Positions 18,249 through 26,671 of a DNA stretch of 56,764 bases are shown here, piece by piece. The stretch is from Aquificaceae bacterium. Lineage in GTDB: Bacteria > Aquificota > Aquificia > Aquificales > Aquificaceae. The notes below the pieces were generated by a model. The model did not search any database, was not told the DNA's origin, and worked only from the letters and a program-made list of their open reading frames with translations. The stretch is taken from assembly GCA_025057455.1 (NCBI GenBank), contig JANWWY010000006.1, positions 1 through 56,764 on the forward strand. Direction: 5' to 3'. Position 1 is the first letter of the stretch. Each line of letters begins with the position of its first letter. A program made the translations under genes and the position numbers.

Positions 18249-18708
18249 AGAGCTTGCCCAAGAGGTGCAGGAGTGTTTCTCCGAGCCCTTTCTTGTGGTT
18301 AGCCTACTAAAAGGTGCCTTTGTTTTTACCGCAGACCTTATAAGAAACTTTACCCTGCCAGTCCAGGTAGATTTTATGTGGGTGTCCAGCTATGGTTCTT
18401 CTCAGGAAAGTCAAGGTCACGTAAAGGTTGTAAAAGACTTAGACAGGGACATAGATGGTCTTAGGGTTTTGCTGGTGGACGATATCTTAGACACGGGGCA
18501 TACGCTCATGGAAGTTTACAGGCTTCTCAATCTAAAGGGTGCAAAAGATGTAAAAACTTGCGTTCTTTTGGACAAAAAAGAAAGAAGAAAGGTAGCCTTT
18601 GAAGCTGACTTTGTGGGTTTTCAAGTCCCAAACCTTTTTTTGGTGGGCTACGGACTTGACTGGGATGAGGAAGGCAGGAACTTAAGGGGCATTTACGCAG
18701 TTATGTAA
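18184..18708 (+). CDS. hpt: Hypoxanthine-guanine phosphoribosyltransferase
   Basis: Purine salvage enzyme converting hypoxanthine/guanine and PRPP to nucleotides. The 174-aa protein has the family N-terminus LLIPEEEIAKRVKELAQEV, VVSLLKGAFVFTADL, the flexible loop around VSSYGSSQES, and the PRPP motif VLLVDDILDTGHTL near residue 97. The Lys/aspartate base-contact region and a FLVGYGLDWDEEGRNLRGI close also match HPRT. The 65-nt overlap with rimI is large but both reading frames look genuine there. Convergent with pncA, overlapping 8 nt. Confidence 0.9.
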   Translation: MQIKGRPLKLLIPEEEIAKRVKELAQEVQECFSEPFLVVSLLKGAFVFTADLIRNFTLPVQVDFMWVSSYGSSQESQGHVKVVKDLDRDIDGLRVLLVDDILDTGHTLMEVYRLLNLKGAKDVKTCVLLDKKERRKVAFEADFVGFQVPNLFLVGYGLDWDEEGRNLRGIYAVM

Positions 18709-19285
18709 TGTCTTGTATGCTTATGCTCACCGCACCGTTTTCTAACATCTCCTCTATAGCCTTCTCCGAGTCTCCAGGTTTTACGTCCACACCCTTTATC
18801 CCGTCCATAAGCAGGAAAACTTGGTAGCCAAGGTTTATGCCACCGAGTACTGTATTCTTCACGCAGTAATCTGTAGCCACACCCCCAACAAACAACCTTT
18901 TTATTCCTCTTTCCCTTAAAAGACTGTCAAGGATTGTTCCCTGAAAGCCTGAGTAGGCATCAAAGTCTCTGCTGGTACCCTTCGAGATTATAAACCTGTT
19001 GTCCTGTGGAATGAAAAGCTCTGGATGAAACTCTGCCCCTTCTGTGTCCTGAACGCAGTGAGGTGGCCACAAGCCCCCCTGTTCCTTGAAAGAGATATGG
19101 TCTTTTGGATGCCAGTCCCTTGTAAAGAATATGGGAAGACCTATTTCAAAAAATAGCTTTATGTACTCATTAAGCCTTGGCACTATCTTGTCCCCATCTG
19201 GCACGGGAAGGACACCTTGTGGCATAAAGTCTCTTTGCATATCTACCACTATAAGGGCATCTCTTTTTGTAAGCTTTACCTTCAT
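18701..19285 (-). CDS. pncA: Nicotinamidase (isochorismatase family)
   Basis: Deamidates nicotinamide to nicotinate in NAD salvage. The 194-aa protein has the catalytic aspartate in IVVDMQRDF, the metal ligands in RDWHPKDHISF, a lysine in ISKGTSRDFDAYSGF, and the nucleophilic cysteine in GGVATDYCVKNT. These give the Asp-Lys-Cys triad plus the Asp-His-His zinc/iron site. It overlaps the upstream sfsA stop by 4 nt, so both are cotranscribed. nadD occurs elsewhere in this window. Confidence 0.92.
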   Translation of the reverse strand: MKVKLTKRDALIVVDMQRDFMPQGVLPVPDGDKIVPRLNEYIKLFFEIGLPIFFTRDWHPKDHISFKEQGGLWPPHCVQDTEGAEFHPELFIPQDNRFIISKGTSRDFDAYSGFQGTILDSLLRERGIKRLFVGGVATDYCVKNTVLGGINLGYQVFLLMDGIKGVDVKPGDSEKAIEEMLENGAVSISIQDIT

Positions 19286-19923
19286 GGCTCTACCTCCACG
19301 GGTATCTCATCCTTAATTTTAATTTCTTCAAGACTAACCAAACATCTAAAAGCCATTACTTCCAAGCCAAGCTCTACGTATTTCATAAGTGCTCTTGAAA
19401 AAGCTGGGTCCACTTCCCAGTTGGGCGAGAAAACCCTTGCATCTTCTCTCTGAACCACAAAAACTATAAGGGGCTTATAACCTTCCCTTGAGAGCTGAAT
19501 AAGCTTCTCAATATGCTCCTTCCCTCTCTTAGTGGGTGCGTCAGGGAATAGAGCTCTGTAGCCTTTTACCAAGTTTACAGACTTGACTTCAACGGGTCTT
19601 CCTTCCATGAGAAGGTCAAACCTCTTATTTCCAAACCTTGGCTCAAAAGTTGCCTGAGTTTTTGCATGTTCCAAGTACAGCTTAGGTGCCATGTGAGAAT
19701 CTATGCACACGAGAAAACCTCTGTAGTCTATCAACAAGATTTCAAAGGGATGTTTTCCCGTCTTTGTTGAAAGATATACGGTGTTACCCTTAAAGAGAAG
19801 TTCTCTGAGCCTGCCAGTATTCCTGATGTAGGCGGTATACTCTTGTCCGCAGACCGATACAAGACCTACGAACCTGTTTAGCCTTTCCAAAAATGTGGCT
19901 TTTATAAGCTGTGGAAGCTTCAT
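19282..19923 (-). CDS. sfsA: SfsA-family DNA-binding/nuclease-like protein
   Basis: Member of the sugar fermentation stimulation protein family, whose fold combines an OB-like N-domain with a restriction-endonuclease-like core. The 213-aa protein shows FLERLNRFVGLV, the strand EVKSVNLVKGYRALFPDAPT and KRGKEHIEKLIQL, all typical. The Glu-x-Lys in VEVKSVNL is the nuclease-like motif. The biological role is unsettled in any organism. First gene of sfsA-pncA. A GC-rich hairpin ends 10 nt before its ATG, with no Shine-Dalgarno. Confidence 0.88.
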   Translation of the reverse strand: MKLPQLIKATFLERLNRFVGLVSVCGQEYTAYIRNTGRLRELLFKGNTVYLSTKTGKHPFEILLIDYRGFLVCIDSHMAPKLYLEHAKTQATFEPRFGNKRFDLLMEGRPVEVKSVNLVKGYRALFPDAPTKRGKEHIEKLIQLSREGYKPLIVFVVQREDARVFSPNWEVDPAFSRALMKYVELGLEVMAFRCLVSLEEIKIKDEIPVEVEP

Positions 19924-19933
19924 AATTAGAAAG

Positions 19934-19953
19934 GCCCCACCGGGCGGTGGGGC
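19934..19953. repeat. Perfect GC-rich hairpin before sfsA
   Basis: GCCCCACC (19934-19941), a 4-nt loop and GGTGGGGC (19946-19953) form a perfect 8-bp stem 10 nt from the sfsA start. Neither strand continues into a T run, so it is not an obvious intrinsic terminator. It may be a leader structure of sfsA mRNA or part of an untranslated RNA. Confidence 0.5.
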
Positions 19954-19960
19954 AAAACAA

Positions 19961-20000
19961 TTAGGGGAGGGAGGGGGAGGGAGTTTCTAACTTCCCCTAA
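19961..20000 (+). other. G-quadruplex motif inside an inverted repeat
   Basis: Four G-tracts (19964-19967, 19969-19971, 19973-19977 and 19979-19981) are separated by single A residues, a near-ideal G-quadruplex motif on the plus strand. They lie within the arms TTAGGGGA (19961-19968) and TCCCCTAA (19993-20000), so duplex hairpin and quadruplex are alternatives. The site is in the 146-bp divergent gap between sfsA and lysC. Confidence 0.6.
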
Positions 20001-20056
20001 CTTTTTCATCTAAGGATTATTATATGTAAAATTTTTTTCTTTGTCAAGGGGTGTTG

Positions 20057-20062
20057 TAAAAT
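20057..20062 (+). promoter_or_regulatory. lysC -10 element (leaderless)
   Basis: TAAAAT ends 7 nt before the lysC ATG (20070). The spacer ACTTAAG has no ribosome site. Confidence 0.5.
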
Positions 20063-20069
20063 ACTTAAG

Positions 20070-21308
20070 ATGAAGCTTTTGGTGGTTAAGTTTGGTGGGA
20101 CTTCTGTAGGGAGCCTTGAAAGGATACACAATGCCTCAAAAAAAGTCATCCAGAAGTTAAAAGAGGGTTACAAGGTGGTGGTGGTTTCCTCTGCCATGGC
20201 TGGCGAGACAGATAGGCTCATCAATCTTGCAAAGCAGATAGAACCTATACCACCAGAAAGGGAACTGGATATGCTCATATCTACGGGCGAACAGCAAGCT
20301 ATAGCTCTATTTGCCATTACACTGCAGAAGTTGGGAGTTCCCGCAGTTAGCTTATGTGGCTGGCAAGTACCCATAATTACTGATAAAGTGCACACAAAAG
20401 CAAGAATAAAGAAAATAGGAGTTCAAAGGTTGAAAAACCTTTTAGACGAAGGCTATACGCCAGTGGTGGCTGGCTTTCAAGGCGTTACGGAAGATTGGGA
20501 AATAACCACCCTCGGAAGGGGAGGGTCTGACCTCTCTGCGGTAGCCCTTGCCTACGCACTGGGTGCGGACTGTGAAATATACACGGACGTAGAGGGCGTT
20601 TTCACCGCTGACCCAAGAATAGTGCCTAACGCAAAAAAAATTCCCATTATCTCCTATGAAGAGATGTTAGAAATGGCTTCGCTGGGTGCAAAGGTTATGC
20701 AAGCAAGAAGCATAGAATTTGCTATGAAGTACAGAGTAAGAATACATGTTAGGAGCTCCTTTAGCGATAATGAGGGGACTTGGATAGTCCCAGAGGAGGA
20801 AGTCATGGAAAAGAGCGTAGTAAGAGCTATAACCCTTGAGAGGAACGAGTCAAGGATAACAGTGGTAAGAGTTCCTGACAGACCTGGTATAGCCTACAAG
20901 ATATTCAAAGCTCTGGGAGATGCCCACATAGTGGTAGATATGATAGTGCAAAATGTGTCCCATCAGGGTTATACAGACATGTCCTTTACCGTAAACAAAA
21001 ACGATGCACCAAAGGCTGAGGAAATAGTAAGAAGGGTAGCTAAGGAGGTAGACGCTCAAGAAGTAGTAAGGGATGATAACATTGCCAAGGTTTCTGTAGT
21101 AGGTATAGGCATGAGAAGTTCCTACGGAACCGCGGCTAAGGTTTTTGAAGTACTCTACAAAAACCACATAAACATAATGGCCATATCCACATCGGAGATA
21201 AAAATCTCCTGCCTTATAGAGGATAAATACGGGGAACTTGCGGTAAGGGAACTCCATAGCGCTTTTATAGAAGAGGGTGAAGAAGTAAAGGTGGTAAATG
21301 AGTCTTGA
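20070..21308 (+). CDS. lysC: Aspartate kinase
   Basis: Catalyses the first step of the Lys/Thr/Met pathway. The 412-aa protein has the kinase domain opening [29 protein letters not shown] near residue 150 and [15 protein letters not shown]. Two C-terminal ACT domains follow (about 265-335 and 345-405; [16 protein letters not shown] and [17 protein letters not shown]). These imply allosteric feedback, probably by lysine and/or threonine. Length is typical of monofunctional enzymes. It overlaps hldA by 11 nt. The G-quadruplex region lies upstream. Confidence 0.95.
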   Translation: MKLLVVKFGGTSVGSLERIHNASKKVIQKLKEGYKVVVVSSAMAGETDRLINLAKQIEPIPPERELDMLISTGEQQAIALFAITLQKLGVPAVSLCGWQVPIITDKVHTKARIKKIGVQRLKNLLDEGYTPVVAGFQGVTEDWEITTLGRGGSDLSAVALAYALGADCEIYTDVEGVFTADPRIVPNAKKIPIISYEEMLEMASLGAKVMQARSIEFAMKYRVRIHVRSSFSDNEGTWIVPEEEVMEKSVVRAITLERNESRITVVRVPDRPGIAYKIFKALGDAHIVVDMIVQNVSHQGYTDMSFTVNKNDAPKAEEIVRRVAKEVDAQEVVRDDNIAKVSVVGIGMRSSYGTAAKVFEVLYKNHINIMAISTSEIKISCLIEDKYGELAVRELHSAFIEEGEEVKVVNES

Positions 21309-22248
21309 CAAAGACAAGCTCTCAGAAATCCTTCAGAGGTTTAAAAGTCTCAAGATTTTGGTGGTTGGAGATGTAATACTTGATAGGTACCTCTTTGGCA
21401 AGGTAGAAAGAATATCGCCAGAGGCACCCGTTCCAGTTCTTGAGGTCCAAAGGGAAGAATTCAGGCTTGGTGGTGCTGGCAACGTGGCCAACAACCTATC
21501 AACTCTTGGAGTAAAGACCTGTCTTCTTGGAGTATTAGGACAAGATTACGGAAGGCACATAATTAGGGGCCTGCTTAAAGAAGCCAACATAGAAGACCTA
21601 ACGGTGGAAGATGAAGAAAGACCCACAACGGAGAAGATGCGTATAGTTGCCATGTCTCAACAGCTTTTGAGAGTTGACAACGAGAGCACGCAGGTGGTGC
21701 AAGGAAAGGTGCTTGAAAAACTCCTCCAGAGGCTTGATGTGGATGTGGACGGCATTATCCTCTCAGACTACGCAAAGGGCGTTGTTTGCAAAAGTATAGT
21801 GGATAGGATAAGAGAAAAAAAGACCTTCTTTGCAGTTGACCCAAGACCTCAAAATAAAAGCCTGTATGTAGGTGCAAGCCTGATGACCCCCAACGAGAAG
21901 GAAGCAAGGAGTATGGTACAGGAGGAAAACTTACAGAGCCTCGGCTGGAGGCTAAAGAGGGAACTAAAACTCCGTACGCTGGTAATAACCCTTGGTCAAA
22001 AGGGCATGGCCCTTTTTGATAGGGAATTTAAGGTATTCCCCGCAAAAGCAAGACAGGTTTACGATGTTTCTGGCGCTGGCGATACTGTCGTTGCGGTGCT
22101 TACCGCTTCAGTTCTGAGTGGTTTGGACTGGGATACTTCTTGTGAGCTTGCAAATCTATGTGCTGGCATAGCAGTAGGTAAGCTGGGAACAGCAACGGTC
22201 AAACCAGAGGAGCTATTTCAAAGCCTTGAGGAAGGGTGCAGAGTTTGA
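21298..22248 (+). CDS. hldA: Heptose-7-phosphate kinase (HldE kinase domain/RfaE1)
   Basis: Makes ADP-heptose precursor for LPS core: phosphorylates D-glycero-D-manno-heptose 7-phosphate. The 316-aa PfkB-family kinase has [24 protein letters not shown] near residue 20, [14 protein letters not shown], and the catalytic [15 protein letters not shown] near 255. The second HldE domain (adenylyltransferase) is absent, as in split RfaE1/HldA proteins. A GT9 heptosyltransferase-like gene is 240 nt downstream on the other strand, consistent with LPS synthesis. Confidence 0.9.
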   Translation: MSLDKDKLSEILQRFKSLKILVVGDVILDRYLFGKVERISPEAPVPVLEVQREEFRLGGAGNVANNLSTLGVKTCLLGVLGQDYGRHIIRGLLKEANIEDLTVEDEERPTTEKMRIVAMSQQLLRVDNESTQVVQGKVLEKLLQRLDVDVDGIILSDYAKGVVCKSIVDRIREKKTFFAVDPRPQNKSLYVGASLMTPNEKEARSMVQEENLQSLGWRLKRELKLRTLVITLGQKGMALFDREFKVFPAKARQVYDVSGAGDTVVAVLTASVLSGLDWDTSCELANLCAGIAVGKLGTATVKPEELFQSLEEGCRV

Positions 22249-22555
22249 AGACTTTGCGGTAGAGTATCTTCGGAGCATAGGTTACCACATAATACACAGA
22301 AACTATCGTTGCAAAGGAGGGGAGTTGGACATTATAGCCCTCGATGGGAATAGGTTGGTCTTTGTAGAGGTCAAAGGTGGAAGAGCAAAAGAGCTGGGCG
22401 ACCCTGTAGAGAGAATAGACAGGCGGAAGATGAAAAGGCTTTTGTCCTGCATTGAAGAATATCTGAGTAAAAACCCTGTGGAAAACTACGGCTTTGAGGT
22501 CGTAGTTGTAAGAGGTCCCTTTGTAGAACACATAAGGGAGGTGGAATTTGAGTAG
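22226..22555 (+). CDS. yraN: YraN family (UPF0102) endonuclease-like protein
   Basis: A 109-aa protein of the restriction-endonuclease-like fold. It has the family N-terminus [35 protein letters not shown] and VFVEVKGG, giving the Glu-Asp-Glu-Lys constellation of this fold. Cellular function is unknown across bacteria; roles in DNA processing have been suggested. It overlaps the hldA end by 23 nt. It overlaps the GT9 gene tail-to-tail by 70 nt. Confidence 0.88.
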   Translation: MRKGAEFEDFAVEYLRSIGYHIIHRNYRCKGGELDIIALDGNRLVFVEVKGGRAKELGDPVERIDRRKMKRLLSCIEEYLSKNPVENYGFEVVVVRGPFVEHIREVEFE

Positions 22556-23313
22556 GCTTTTATGAAGGCTCTATATAGACCCTCTGTCTGCAGACAAGAC
22601 CTATCCTCGCACACATGGGGAAAACAGGGACTACATGTGAGGTTTAGGCTTATCTTAAATACTCGTTTACCTATGGGTTTCCACACTATGGGGTCTGTAG
22701 GTCCGTAAAAGACAAAGGTTGGAACACCGCAGTAGCTGGCAAGATGGGAAATACCGCTGTCCAGACCCACAAAAAGCCTCGCACCTTTGAGGCTTTTGGC
22801 AATCTCTAATGGGTAAAGGCTCTCGTAGTAGTTTTTTACATGCTCCTTTAGCCACTGGTCTGCCTCCCCTACGAAGTATACCGTTTTAAAGCCTTCTTTC
22901 CTTAGAAAGTGCTCTATCCTCAGGAAAAGCTCAAGGGGTGGATTTTTCTTCCTTGAACCGCTGGAAGGGTGAAGAACCGCAAAGCCTTCAAGAGGATTTT
23001 CTCTCATAGGCTCTATGGGAAGGATTTCTGAAAACTCACCCCTCAGGTTTAAACTCTTTATATAGTATTCCAAAATCCATCTTCTATCCTCTGGAAAAGG
23101 CTTTAGGTTGCCCTCGTAGGATATGATTATTTTTCCTTCAAAGTTCTCCTGCGGAATTTCAGAGCTTATAAAGTCTGCCCATCCTACTTCCTTCGCTATG
23201 GCGTAGTAGTCTGTGTTTCCTACCGCCCAAACCTTTTTTCCAGACTTTTTTAAAAGCTCAAGCAGAGGGAAGGTAACAATAGTGTCCCCAAGACCGCCCC
23301 TTCGGTAAAGCAT
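22486..23313 (-). CDS. GT9-family (heptosyltransferase-like) glycosyltransferase
   Basis: Probable LPS-core or related sugar transferase. It opens with RRGGLGDTIVTFPLLELLKK, the nucleotide-sugar GT-B N-domain. The C-domain has VLHPSSGSRKKNPP, VYFVGEADQWL, and the family signature GARLFVGLDSGISHLASYCGVPTF shortened here around its Asp-Ser-Gly core. The tail CSPCFPHVCEDRSC is usual for the family. About 30 residues after it are antisense to yraN and look unselected. ATG 23319 lies only 3 nt from the -10 box, so ATG 23313 is preferred. Confidence 0.83.
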   Translation of the reverse strand: MLYRRGGLGDTIVTFPLLELLKKSGKKVWAVGNTDYYAIAKEVGWADFISSEIPQENFEGKIIISYEGNLKPFPEDRRWILEYYIKSLNLRGEFSEILPIEPMRENPLEGFAVLHPSSGSRKKNPPLELFLRIEHFLRKEGFKTVYFVGEADQWLKEHVKNYYESLYPLEIAKSLKGARLFVGLDSGISHLASYCGVPTFVFYGPTDPIVWKPIGKRVFKISLNLTCSPCFPHVCEDRSCLQTEGLYRAFIKAYSNSTSLMCSTKGPLTTTTSKP

Positions 23314-23319
23314 CCACAT

Positions 23320-23336
23320 GCTATAATAAGGATTTT
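23320..23336. promoter_or_regulatory. Overlapping divergent promoters of GT9 and SPOUT genes
   Basis: Plus-strand TATAAT (23322-23327) ends 9 nt before ATG 23337. Minus-strand TATTAT (23328-23323) ends 9 nt before ATG 23313. The -10 hexamers share five base pairs. Confidence 0.5.
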
Positions 23337-23909
23337 ATGATAAACCACAACGTCTTTATAGCTCTACTTCACTATCCAGCTATGGACAAGGAGGGTAGGA
23401 CCATAATAACCTCCTTTACAACCATGGACCTTCATGATATTGCAAGGCCAGCCAGAGCATATGAGATAAACACCTACTACATAGTCCAGCCCGTAGACGG
23501 TCAAAGGTTAATAATAAAAAGGCAAATAGACTACTGGTTATCGGAAGAGGGGCTAAGAACAAATCCAACGAGGAACCAAGTGGTAAAGCTTGTAAAACTC
23601 TGCTACACCTTTGACGAGGTCATAGAAGACATTCAATACATGAGAGGTAAAAGACCTGTAATAGTGGGCACCGACGCAAGAACTTACCCAAAAACCATAT
23701 CTTACAAAGGACTCTCTGAGGAAATTCACAAAAGAGAAAAGGACTTTCTCATCGTCTTCGGCACTGGTTATGGCATACCCCCCTCCTTGATGAACACCTT
23801 TGACTACATTCTTGAGCCTATATACGGTGCAGGTGAGTGGAACCATCTTTCTGTTAGAAACGCTGTAGCTATAATACTTGATAGGCTCTTGAGCAGGAAC
23901 AGGTGCTAA
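23337..23909 (+). CDS. SPOUT-fold RNA methyltransferase family protein
   Basis: The 190-aa protein matches the 'Methyltrn_RNA_4' type of SAM-dependent RNA methyltransferase. It has the N-terminal [17 protein letters not shown] and [15 protein letters not shown], central [11 protein letters not shown], and the knot region [15 protein letters not shown] with [15 protein letters not shown]. The RNA target is not known; relatives often sit beside trmD. It is separated from mraY by a single base, so the two are cotranscribed. Confidence 0.82.
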   Translation: MINHNVFIALLHYPAMDKEGRTIITSFTTMDLHDIARPARAYEINTYYIVQPVDGQRLIIKRQIDYWLSEEGLRTNPTRNQVVKLVKLCYTFDEVIEDIQYMRGKRPVIVGTDARTYPKTISYKGLSEEIHKREKDFLIVFGTGYGIPPSLMNTFDYILEPIYGAGEWNHLSVRNAVAIILDRLLSRNRC

Positions 23910-23910
23910 T

Positions 23911-24990
23911 ATGATTTACCATATTGCCCTATACCTGAGAGATTATTTGTTTGTATTCAACGTTTTCAAGTACATTACATTTAGGTCTTTCCTTGCGGTT
24001 TTTATAGCTTTCGCCATAACCCTCGTGCTTACACCCATCTTCATGAAAAAGATGAAAGCAATACAGAGGCTCTTTAGGGGCTACATTAGAGAATACACGC
24101 CAGAAGGACATCTCATAAAAAAATATACGCCCACCATGGGCGGTCTTATCATAGTGCTTTCCGTAGTGCTTACCTCTGTGCTTCTCATGAGGCTTGACCT
24201 GGTATATTTTTGGATAATAACCTTTTGTATACTGGGCTTTGCCCTTGTGGGCTTTTGGGATGACATCCTAAAGCTCAAAAACAAAAAGGGCATATCCGCA
24301 AAGAAGAAGTTCTTGGGGCAGGTTTTCGTGTCTGGTGTAACTGCTGTTGCCATATACATATACGGTGGCGTGGACACCAAACTGTACTTTCCACTTTTTA
24401 AGAACCTTCAGATAGACTTTGGTCTTTTATACATACCCTTTGCCATGCTGGTTATCATAGCCACTTCCAACGCAGTAAACTTAACCGATGGGCTTGATGG
24501 ACTTGCTATAGGTCCGGTTATGACCACAGCAGCGAGTCTGGGAGCGGTAGCTTATGCGGTGGGGCATGTAAAGATTGCCAATTATCTTAACATACCCTAT
24601 GTGCCCTATGCGGGGGATATAGCCATCGTGTGCTTTGCTATCGTAGGTGCAGGGCTTGGATTTCTCTGGTTTAATGCCTTTCCCGCACAGCTTTTTATGG
24701 GTGATGTGGGCGCCTTAGCCTTGGGTGCAGGACTAGGTGCCATAGCCCTTGTTTCCAAGTCTGAACTTTTACTGCCCATAGCAGGTGGTATATTTGTCTT
24801 TGAGACCCTATCGGTGATTCTTCAAGTAGCCTACTTTAAGCTGACAAAGGGCAAAAGGCTGTTTAAGATGGCTCCCTTTCACCATCACCTTGAACTCTCA
24901 GGAGTGCCAGAACCTAAAATAGTGGTAAGGATGTGGATAGTGTCTATTCTACTCGGTATTCTTGCCCTTGCCACTCTCAAGCTCAGGTGA
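23911..24990 (+). CDS. mraY: Phospho-MurNAc-pentapeptide transferase
   Basis: Integral membrane enzyme that makes lipid I from UDP-MurNAc-pentapeptide and undecaprenyl phosphate. The 359-aa protein has about ten membrane helices. Signatures include [13 protein letters not shown] near residue 70, [34 protein letters not shown] near 190, [21 protein letters not shown], and [22 protein letters not shown] near the end. It is separated from the mre operon by 15 kb and has no other mur genes next to it. Its 3' end overlaps the DUF192 gene by 42 nt. Confidence 0.95.
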   Translation: MIYHIALYLRDYLFVFNVFKYITFRSFLAVFIAFAITLVLTPIFMKKMKAIQRLFRGYIREYTPEGHLIKKYTPTMGGLIIVLSVVLTSVLLMRLDLVYFWIITFCILGFALVGFWDDILKLKNKKGISAKKKFLGQVFVSGVTAVAIYIYGGVDTKLYFPLFKNLQIDFGLLYIPFAMLVIIATSNAVNLTDGLDGLAIGPVMTTAASLGAVAYAVGHVKIANYLNIPYVPYAGDIAIVCFAIVGAGLGFLWFNAFPAQLFMGDVGALALGAGLGAIALVSKSELLLPIAGGIFVFETLSVILQVAYFKLTKGKRLFKMAPFHHHLELSGVPEPKIVVRMWIVSILLGILALATLKLR

Positions 24991-25365
24991 TAACAGTATG
25001 TTGTTGTAAAGGCATCTTCTTCCTCTTAAAAGCTCCACTACCGTATCTACGGGTGCTGGTGAGGAGACTGTAACTACTCCATACTTGTCAACTGGAGGAA
25101 GGTAGGATTTGCCCACAACTCTGCCAGAGTCTATCCAATAAATGTCAAGCTCAAGGTAAGTGTTCTTGTTCCAAAAATGTCTGATAGCCTTATTTTTATA
25201 GAGGAAAACCATTCCGTCGTATCCTACAAGAGACCTATAATTCATAAGCCCTCTTTCGTGCTCTTGCGGTGTATCTGCTACCATAAGCCTGCATACAGGA
25301 ACTTGTGAAAAGGATATGATAACACTCAGGAAAAGTGCACACATTGTATTGAAAATCATTAGCAT
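24949..25365 (-). CDS. DUF192 family exported protein
   Basis: The 138-aa protein has an N-terminal signal-like hydrophobic stretch (about 1-22) and a DUF192 domain. The domain shows the motifs [35 protein letters not shown] and [15 protein letters not shown]. The family's function is not established. An in-frame second ATG (25359) is an alternative start. It is divergent from fur with a 20-bp gap and overlapping -10 boxes. Confidence 0.82.
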   Translation of the reverse strand: MLMIFNTMCALFLSVIISFSQVPVCRLMVADTPQEHERGLMNYRSLVGYDGMVFLYKNKAIRHFWNKNTYLELDIYWIDSGRVVGKSYLPPVDKYGVVTVSSPAPVDTVVELLRGRRCLYNNILLSPELESGKGKNTE

Positions 25366-25385
25366 ATGGTTTATATTATATACCT
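25366..25385. promoter_or_regulatory. Overlapping divergent promoters of DUF192 and fur
   Basis: Minus-strand TATAAT (25380-25375) ends 9 nt before ATG 25365. Plus-strand TATATT (25372-25377) or TATTAT (25374-25379) ends 8 or 6 nt before the fur ATG 25386. The two -10 elements overlap. A Fur site here could control both genes, but no clear Fur box is seen. Confidence 0.5.
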
Positions 25386-25814
25386 ATGCTTAAGGAAGAA
25401 AAGCTTAAAGAGTTTATTGAGGCTTGCAAGCATATGGGGTTGAAAATTACACCCCAGAGAGTGGCAGTTTATGAGGTTCTGTTAAGCAGAGAAGACCACC
25501 CTACCGTTGAGGATATATACAACGAGATAAAGAAGAAATATCCCTTTGTTTCTCTTGCTACCGTTTACAGGACAGTAGAAACTCTGGAAGAATTGGGCTT
25601 TGTGAAAAAGGTAGCCTACTGGGGCGGTTCTGTTAGGTACGATGCCAACACCAACGACCATCACCACCTGATATGCACTCAATGCGGAGCCATAAGGGAC
25701 ATAGAGTTTTGTATAGACTGGAACCCACCTGCCTACATGGAAGGCTATAGAGTTCACAACTATTCCCTCCACATATACGGTGTTTGTCCCCAATGTCAAG
25801 CCAGGGAGAACTAA
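25386..25814 (+). CDS. fur: Fur-family metal-responsive repressor
   Basis: The 142-aa regulator has a winged helix (MGLKITPQRVAVYEVLL, PTVEDIYNEIKKKYPFVSLATVYRTVETL) and a dimerisation domain with NDHHHLICTQCG and a C-terminal CPQC. The HHH cluster and the two CxxC motifs imply a regulatory metal site plus a structural zinc. Fur (iron) and PerR (peroxide) cannot be separated by eye; Zur is less likely. It is expressed from an apparently leaderless mRNA, and phhB overlaps its end. Confidence 0.9.
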   Translation: MLKEEKLKEFIEACKHMGLKITPQRVAVYEVLLSREDHPTVEDIYNEIKKKYPFVSLATVYRTVETLEELGFVKKVAYWGGSVRYDANTNDHHHLICTQCGAIRDIEFCIDWNPPAYMEGYRVHNYSLHIYGVCPQCQAREN

Positions 25815-26107
25815 GGGTCTACAAAAAGGAGGAAATAGAGGAAAGGCTTAAAGACCTTCCCCAGTGGCATTACGAAGGGAACCAGCTTGTCAGGGAGTAT
25901 GCCACAAAGGGCTGGAAGGAGACCGTATTCCTGTTTAATGCCATTGCAAGCCTTGCGGAAGCTCTGTGGCACCATCCAGACGTTGAAGTAGGTTACAAAA
26001 AACTCAAGGTAAAGCTCACAACACACGAAGCCAATGGCATAACAGATAGAGACTTTAAGCTAGCTGAGGAGATAGAAAAAATAGCTTCCCTTTTACTAAA
26101 AAGATGA
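25793..26107 (+). CDS. phhB: Pterin-4a-carbinolamine dehydratase
   Basis: Small enzyme of the PCD/DCoH family that dehydrates 4a-hydroxy-tetrahydropterin. In organisms without aromatic hydroxylases it may serve pterin or molybdopterin metabolism. The 104-aa core has LPQWHYEGNQLVREY, ALWHHPDVEVGYKKLKVKLTTHE and the ITDRDFKLAEEIE close, with the catalytic His-His-...-His-...-Asp pattern. The start is uncertain. TTG 25784 and ATG 25793 are in frame and both overlap fur, with no Shine-Dalgarno for either, so ATG is preferred. Confidence 0.86.
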   Translation: MSSQGELRVYKKEEIEERLKDLPQWHYEGNQLVREYATKGWKETVFLFNAIASLAEALWHHPDVEVGYKKLKVKLTTHEANGITDRDFKLAEEIEKIASLLLKR

Positions 26108-26113
26108 TATAAT
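26108..26113 (+). promoter_or_regulatory. tRNA-Asp -10 element
   Basis: TATAAT ends 12 nt before the mature 5' end of tRNA-Asp, so the primary transcript would have a 5-6 nt leader. It is a useful internal reference for -10 geometry. Confidence 0.55.
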
Positions 26114-26125
26114 ATACCCTCTGCA

Positions 26126-26203
26126 GGAGCCGTAGTTCAGCCCGGTCAGAACGCCGGCCTGTCAAGCCGGAGGGCGCGGGTTCAAGTCCCGTCGGCTCCG
26201 CCA
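26126..26203 (+). tRNA. tRNA-Asp(GUC)
   Basis: Full cloverleaf. The acceptor stem GGAGCCG/CGGCTCC is perfectly paired, and the anticodon arm CCGGC-CTGTCAA-GCCGG carries anticodon GTC. The T-arm has GGTTCAAGTCC, the discriminator is G, and CCA is encoded (26201-26203). It sits between phhB and rpiB, each with its own promoter signal. Confidence 0.97.
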
Positions 26204-26212
26204 CTCTATATT

Positions 26213-26218
26213 TATAAT
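26213..26218 (+). promoter_or_regulatory. rpiB -10 element (leaderless)
   Basis: TATAAT ends 6 nt before the rpiB ATG (26225). It begins 10 nt after the tRNA-Asp CCA end. Confidence 0.5.
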
Positions 26219-26224
26219 AGTTCT

Positions 26225-26671
26225 ATGCTTACAATAGCCATAGGTTCAGACCATGCGGGTTATCCTCTAAAGGAAAAAATAAAAGAGTTTCTTCTGTCCA
26301 AAGGTTATAAAGTTATTGATTTTGGTACTCAGTCAATGGATTCCACAGATTATCCCCTTTTTGCCAGGGATGTGTGTCTTGCGGTTCAGAGGAATGAAGC
26401 TCAAAGAGGCATTCTGGTATGCGGTACTGGCATAGGCATGTGTATAACCGCCAACAAGTTTAGGGGTATAAGAGCTGCTCTGTGTATGAATGAGTACATG
26501 GCACGTATGAGCAGGAAGCACAACGATGCCAATGTGCTGTGTTTAGGTGATAGAATTATGGGTGATGACTTAGCCCTTGCAGTGGTGGAGGCGTGGCTTT
26601 CTACAGATTTTGAGGGTGGAAGACACGAACGAAGGGTAAAGCTCATTAGAGAAATAGAGGATATGCTATAA
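26225..26671 (+). CDS. rpiB: Ribose-5-phosphate isomerase B
   Basis: Interconverts ribose 5-phosphate and ribulose 5-phosphate. The 148-aa RpiB/LacAB protein has GSDHAGYPLKEKIKEFL, DFGTQSMDSTDYP, the active-site cysteine in VCGTGIGMCITANKFRGIR near residue 66, and NDANVLCLGDRIMG. Its stop codon lies inside the -10 box of the ATP synthase genes that follow. Confidence 0.94.
   Translation: MLTIAIGSDHAGYPLKEKIKEFLLSKGYKVIDFGTQSMDSTDYPLFARDVCLAVQRNEAQRGILVCGTGIGMCITANKFRGIRAALCMNEYMARMSRKHNDANVLCLGDRIMGDDLALAVVEAWLSTDFEGGRHERRVKLIREIEDML

Noticed and set aside
19934-19953. Intrinsic terminator for sfsA or lysC
   Set aside because: The stem is strong, but neither strand has a following T run and it lies upstream of both genes, not downstream.
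20850-21317. 155-codon minus-strand frame opposite lysC
   Set aside because: Tyr/His-rich shadow of the ACT domains; not protein-like.
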